Below are positions 63,396-64,000 of a stretch of 64,000 nucleotides of DNA, piece by piece. The translations under genes and the position numbers were made by a program. The notes under the pieces were generated by a model. The model did not search any database, was not told the DNA's origin, and saw nothing but the letters and a program-made list of their open reading frames with translations. This DNA is from Haloplanus sp. CK5-1. Lineage in GTDB: Archaea > Halobacteriota > Halobacteria > Halobacteriales > Haloferacaceae. Numbering within the stretch: position 1 is the first letter of the stretch; the number at the start of each line of letters is the position of its first letter. The stretch covers positions 3,038,001 to 3,102,000 of the forward strand of contig NZ_CP147505.1 in the NCBI RefSeq assembly GCF_037201915.1, written 5' to 3'.

Positions 63396-63761
63396 GTGGG
63401 AATAGATGAGTGGTTAGGAAACAGGTTCGAAAACCAGCCGGTCTCGAAAGAAGTTGGTGACGCTGCGGACGATGTTTTTCCGGACCTGTGGCAGGGGCGA
63501 GTAGCTCCCAAGTACCGACTTATGATACTGAAGGAGTTCCTCAACCGTGACGGTGAGCCGTTGAAGAGGGGGAAGAACGGGGCATATCGTACGCGGGATG
63601 AAACTCGGTTCGACCGGGCAGTCTATGCCGTGTCACAAGCCGTTGACCGGGACGGAAAGGGCACGGTTGTGGGGTGCGCCCTCAGGATGTACGACGAAAG
63701 GGACGGTGCCACTGAGGAGTTCATCCGGGACTTGGGACGAATCGAGGACAAAATCGAATAA
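63396..63761 (+). CDS. Hypothetical protein in a lower-GC segment by tRNA-Asp
   Basis: A 121-residue protein read from GTG 63396 (VGIDEWLGNRFENQP); a TTG at 63372 would add eight residues. I recognise no family. It is soluble and mixed-charge: DAADDVFPDLWQGRVAPKYRLMILKEFLNRDGEPLKRGKNGAYRTRDETRFDRAVYAVSQAV then VVGCALRMYDERDG. The YRLMILKEFL and FDRAVYAVSQAV segments look helical. G+C and codon use are below those of neighbours, and it lies between tRNA-Asp-like repeats, so it is likely acquired. A TATA-like site lies at 63355-63365. Confidence 0.5.
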   Translation: MGIDEWLGNRFENQPVSKEVGDAADDVFPDLWQGRVAPKYRLMILKEFLNRDGEPLKRGKNGAYRTRDETRFDRAVYAVSQAVDRDGKGTVVGCALRMYDERDGATEEFIRDLGRIEDKIE

Positions 63762-63900
63762 CGATACCGGCAACGGTAGCGAATCGACCGATGGCTATCA
63801 GTAGACGTCATACGCATGAGCTCACCCACCGGCAACGGACTCCGATGAGTCCAATCTCGGAGACAGCGGGGGTTTGGACTATGGGGTAAAGCGAAACTGT

Positions 63901-63924
63901 GGGGTCCAAATCCTGCTCCGGACG
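63901..63924 (+). repeat. Degenerate tRNA-Asp 3'-end repeat, copy 3
   Basis: GGGGTCCAAATCCTGCTCC then GGACG differs from the tRNA-Asp end at 4 of 24 positions. It is followed by a flank like that of the true tRNA (TTCT...CTGCCGAGCGACGA). It cannot fold into a whole tRNA because the 5' part is missing. Likely an old attachment site. Confidence 0.65.
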
Positions 63925-63941
63925 GGTTCTATCGTAACCAC

Positions 63942-63955
63942 CTGCCGAGCGACGA
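63942..63955 (+). repeat. Flank repeat CTGCCGAGCGACGA, copy 2
   Basis: Identical to 62968-62981 and at a similar distance from the tRNA-like end, so the duplicated block is longer than the tRNA end alone. Confidence 0.7.
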
Positions 63956-64000
63956 TCGACCCGAAACGCGATCCCGACGGAGTGCCACAGCGAGACGCTA

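Larger units (their letters stand above)
63762..64000. other. Region between the hypothetical gene and the window end
   Basis: 239 bases without a supported gene. It contains the third tRNA-Asp-like end (63901-63924) and its repeated flank. Whether an integrase or further cargo lies beyond the window cannot be seen. Confidence 0.4.

Noticed and set aside
63137-63544. Minus-strand 135-codon frame opposite the hypothetical gene
   Set aside because: Antisense to the plus-strand gene, which has a better TATA position and codon pattern.
63901-63924. Third tRNA-Asp-like copy considered as a tRNA gene
   Set aside because: Only the T arm and acceptor 3' half are present, with mismatches; no 5' half can be found.

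Overview
The window is chromosomal DNA from an extremely halophilic archaeon (class Halobacteria). Evidence: very high G+C with acidic, Asp/Glu-rich proteins; an S-layer glycoprotein with a halo-type signal peptide and a PGF C-terminal anchor; split RNA polymerase genes in the archaeal order H-B''-B'-A'-A''-NusA; aEF1A and aEF2; Tat lipoproteins; many start codons lying about 27 bases after a TATA box (leaderless transcripts); and haloarchaeal DUF families. Gene order recalls Haloferax-type genomes from memory, but I cannot name the genus.

Layout. 1-8,000: end of an RND/MMPL exporter, an HTH regulator, a PUA protein, DUF1028, sepF, uvrA and the FAU-1-type RNA-binding protein. 8,000-22,500: housekeeping genes (UspA, SDR, zinc-finger proteins, YgfZ-like, geranylgeranyl reductase-like, PrsW, riboflavin synthase, a UvrD helicase coupled to an M24-like gene, M32 carboxypeptidase, an atypical NRAMP transporter). 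22,500-24,040: an ISH3-type insertion sequence plus an orphan copy of its end. 24,100-37,700: Tat lipoprotein, M20 peptidase, PIN-ATPase-KH protein, ADP-forming acyl-CoA synthetase, an EMC6-like/ABCE1 pair, site-2 protease, pyrF, a J-domain protein and a GTPBP1-like GTPase. 37,698-38,786: a second complete insertion sequence with perfect ends and a 10-bp target duplication, placed against the promoter of the S-layer gene (38,883-42,185). 43,600-62,630: an information-processing region, nearly all on the minus strand: tRNA-Ala, rps10, aEF1A, hom with an ACT regulator, a histidine kinase, aEF2, rps7, rps12, nusA and the RNA polymerase operon. 62,878-64,000: tRNA-Asp followed by repeats of its 3' end and a lower-GC segment with one unrecognised gene, the likely edge of a tRNA-targeted integrated element.

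How genes work together. rpoH-rpoB2-rpoB1-rpoA1-rpoA2-nusA is one tightly packed transcription operon. rps12-rps7 and rps10-aEF1A are translation units. The ACT gene and hom overlap by four bases and are preceded by a 39-codon leader ORF whose own TATA box sits about 25 bases before its ATG. EMC6-like and ABCE1 are two bases apart. UvrD and the M24-like gene share a GTGA overlap.

Most notable: the leader ORF before ACT-hom; the degenerate M24-like partner of UvrD; a B' RNA polymerase subunit with no cysteine; an NRAMP-like transporter lacking both metal-binding signatures, next to a perfect 11-bp inverted repeat; an insertion at the S-layer promoter; a decayed lipoprotein gene inside the nusA-rps12 gap; and the tRNA-Asp repeat array. 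I did not see a clearly new multi-gene defence or biosynthetic system, and no CRISPR array or rRNA.
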